NCBI GenBank assembly: GCA_012837895.1
Contig: DUQH01000114.1
Span: forward strand, 62,001 to 126,000
Direction: 5' to 3'
Length of the DNA stretch: 64,000 bases
Source: Candidatus Fermentithermobacillaceae bacterium
GTDB lineage: Bacteria > Bacillota > Sulfobacillia > Fermentithermobacillales > Fermentithermobacillaceae
Part shown: positions 62,624-64,000 of the stretch, piece by piece
How positions within the stretch are numbered: position 1 is the stretch's first letter
Layout: each line of letters begins with the position of its first letter
Position numbers and translations under genes: made by a program
Notes under the pieces: model-generated
Seen by the model: the letters and a program-made list of their open reading frames with translations, nothing else
What the model was told of the DNA's origin: nothing
Database searches by the model: none

Positions 62624-63169
62624 GTGACCGAACATGAAGATTATGCAATAGGCAGCATAGATGGCAAGAGTTCTGCGTCCCACGTTGTCGAGGAGATGAA
62701 ACGCTCCTTCAAACCTCCAGGGGCCGGGGCGCCGACCACGCCTGCGGAGAAAATAGAGGCATCCCTCTCAGAAGTCCAAAACACTGTCCGGGAACAGCAA
62801 ATGCTCATAGAACAGGACTTACAGAGCGCCTTGAGCAAGGCTTCTACCCATGTAGCAGACTCCCAAACTGTGGACACGCTTCTGGCCCTCTCACAACAGA
62901 TCGCTTCAATAGTGTCACAGGGCAACGAGGCAGTGCGCTCCAACTCTCAGCAGTTAAGCGAAATGATCACACTGCTGGGGAACCAGTTGTCCATGCAACA
63001 AACCAAGGTAGACAGACAGGTCGCTCAAGCGCTTCAAAAAGCAGTATGCTCCCTGGCCGACGCTCAAAACGCAATGTTCCAAAGCATGGCCATTTCAGAA
63101 ATGTCCCATTACATCAAGGGCGCTGATCAGGCCATAAGAGACATTATTGCTCCGGGACAGGTTCAATAA
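62624..63169 (+). CDS. Coiled-coil protein of unknown function
   Basis: 181 residues. A Pro/Gly-rich stretch near residue 30 precedes a long coiled-coil-like region (EASLSEVQNTVREQQMLIEQDLQSALSKA ..., QQLSEMITLLGNQLSMQQTKVDRQV). No family recognised. GTG start with a run of Gs upstream; the frame is open back to 62516. Its 3' end overlaps the deacetylase-like gene by 26 bp. Confidence 0.62.
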   Translation: MTEHEDYAIGSIDGKSSASHVVEEMKRSFKPPGAGAPTTPAEKIEASLSEVQNTVREQQMLIEQDLQSALSKASTHVADSQTVDTLLALSQQIASIVSQGNEAVRSNSQQLSEMITLLGNQLSMQQTKVDRQVAQALQKAVCSLADAQNAMFQSMAISEMSHYIKGADQAIRDIIAPGQVQ

Positions 63170-64000
63170 CCGAAGTTGGGCTCAGGTTCTGAAAACCAAA
63201 ACCCATCCGTGCAAGGGACGGGATAAGTTCAGACAACGCTTCAGCCGTGTATGGAAAGCCTTCGTGAAGTAGGATTATGGCTCCGTCCCTTGCCCAGGCC
63301 AATACCCGCTCAACCACTTCCCGGGATGACTTGGCACCAATATCTGCGCCACCGACATTGGTCCACATCAATACCCTCATGCCAAGTTTCTGAGCCTCCC
63401 TTACCTGTGTCTCGTCGAGCATCCCGTGCGGGGGACGGTACAGGTAAGGCTTCTCGCCTGAAGTCTGAGTTATACAAGTTTGGGCCATCTGCAAATCGGT
63501 CCCGACTTCCCGCGCGCTGAGCCCGGCCAACACTTTGTGTTCGTAGCCATGCACCCCGATAACATGGCCCCTGTCAGCTATCTGCTTTACCAGTTCAGGA
63601 TGTTCCCGTGCCTTCTTTCCGATCACAAAGAAGGTAGCTTTGATCCCGTATTCATCCAACACATTGAGAATCGCTGGGGTAGTCGCAGGATCAGGGCCGT
63701 CATTGAACGTAAGGCAAATCCGTTTATCAGGTACAGGCAGGTTCTCAACAGGAGGCAAGACAGGTTGCACAGGCGGTGGATCCTCGTTTTTTGATGCCGG
63801 GGCTGTTTCGTCTGCTTTGATGACCAGGACGTCGCCTGGGAAAAGGCGGTCCGGGTCTTTCAGGTTATTCATCTTGATCAGCTGTGAAACACTCAGACCG
63901 TACTTGTTCGCGATAATCCATAGCGTCTCACCGGCTGACACCGTATGCTTTGCCGGAGGGTTGAGTTTCAAGAACTCCCCGTACAGGGCTTGCTTGGTCT
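63144..64000 (-). CDS. LysM polysaccharide deacetylase-like protein, 5' end off window
   Basis: At least 285 residues; the frame stays open to the window edge (TKQALYGEFLKL precedes the LysM), so the start is probably beyond it. A LysM domain (HTVSAGETLWIIANKYG, FPGDVLVI) is followed by a Pro-rich linker and a NodB-type polysaccharide deacetylase domain. Its motif 1 is TFNDGPDP, where active members have TFDDGP, so the catalytic-base Asp is Asn. HGYEH, RPPHG and ILLHEG correspond to the other motifs. The enzyme may be inactive or altered. Its stop overlaps the coiled-coil gene by 26 bp. Confidence 0.82.
   Translation of the reverse strand, partial: TKQALYGEFLKLNPPAKHTVSAGETLWIIANKYGLSVSQLIKMNNLKDPDRLFPGDVLVIKADETAPASKNEDPPPVQPVLPPVENLPVPDKRICLTFNDGPDPATTPAILNVLDEYGIKATFFVIGKKAREHPELVKQIADRGHVIGVHGYEHKVLAGLSAREVGTDLQMAQTCITQTSGEKPYLYRPPHGMLDETQVREAQKLGMRVLMWTNVGGADIGAKSSREVVERVLAWARDGAIILLHEGFPYTAEALSELIPSLARMGFGFQNLSPTSVIEPVPEQ

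Overview
The window reads as chromosomal DNA of a spore-former-like member of the Bacillota (Firmicutes), close to Clostridia or Limnochordia in gene content. This is inferred from the three-domain SPOCS (SipL-like) protein, a VanW protein, S-layer-homology domains, a YmaF-like protein, a NupNOPQ-type nucleoside importer, strong AGGAGG ribosome sites and frequent GTG/TTG starts. No rRNA, phage, plasmid, CRISPR or intact insertion sequence is visible. Species cannot be named from the sequence alone.

Layout. 1-626: a phased palindrome array (A1). 627-5155: gamma-glutamyltransferase-like enzyme, MBL hydrolase, Nif3-like protein and a membrane protein. 5441-5974: six tRNA genes on the minus strand. 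6202-12058: cell-surface genes (LysM, CapA with SLH, SH3b, a 29-residue membrane peptide, CAP domain, SPOCS). 12216-18515: glycosyltransferase, Nfu, a five-gene Ycf46/DUF2997/DUF1257 operon, an AIR-synthase-like protein and rsmD. 18614-23429: a mutagenic-repair cassette (imuB, DUF6504, dnaE2-like) behind a good sigma-A promoter with a LexA-like box. 23688-29807: VanW protein, a second array (A2), an ECF sigma factor, and an FMN-binding protein with a two-component system. 29970-32704: kinase-fold protein, PHP phosphoesterase, YkvI transporter. 32804-43542: histidine-to-folate catabolism (hutU, hutH, an M20 amidohydrolase, ftcD, cyclodeaminase), preceded by a four-gene membrane cluster and a lipoprotein. 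43803-49282: glycosyltransferase, secreted phosphoesterase/beta-propeller, a third array (A3) and lactate dehydrogenase. 49406-58504: methionine-gamma-lyase-like enzyme and a complete nucleoside import and cleavage operon. 58695-64000: small unknown proteins, YmaF-like protein, a second cyclodeaminase with folD, zinc ribbons and a polysaccharide-deacetylase-like protein that runs off the edge.

How the genes work together. HutH, HutU and FtcD, with the cyclodeaminases and FolD, would pass histidine carbon to glutamate and one-carbon folate; hutI is missing here. The nucleoside operon couples uptake (lipoprotein, ATPase, two permeases) to cleavage by two nucleoside hydrolases and to ribose phosphorylation by ribokinase. 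The imuB cassette should give SOS-induced mutagenic synthesis.

The most unusual signal is non-coding. Three intergenic arrays hold 14 to 16 (A1, A3) or 10 (A2) short palindromic boxes at nearly fixed steps of about 32 bp, with a 19-bp or a 41-bp step closing each higher-order unit (114 bp in A1 and A2, 105 bp in A3). A1 and A2 share one motif; A3 uses another. They look like arrays of protein-binding sites and are described in the findings.
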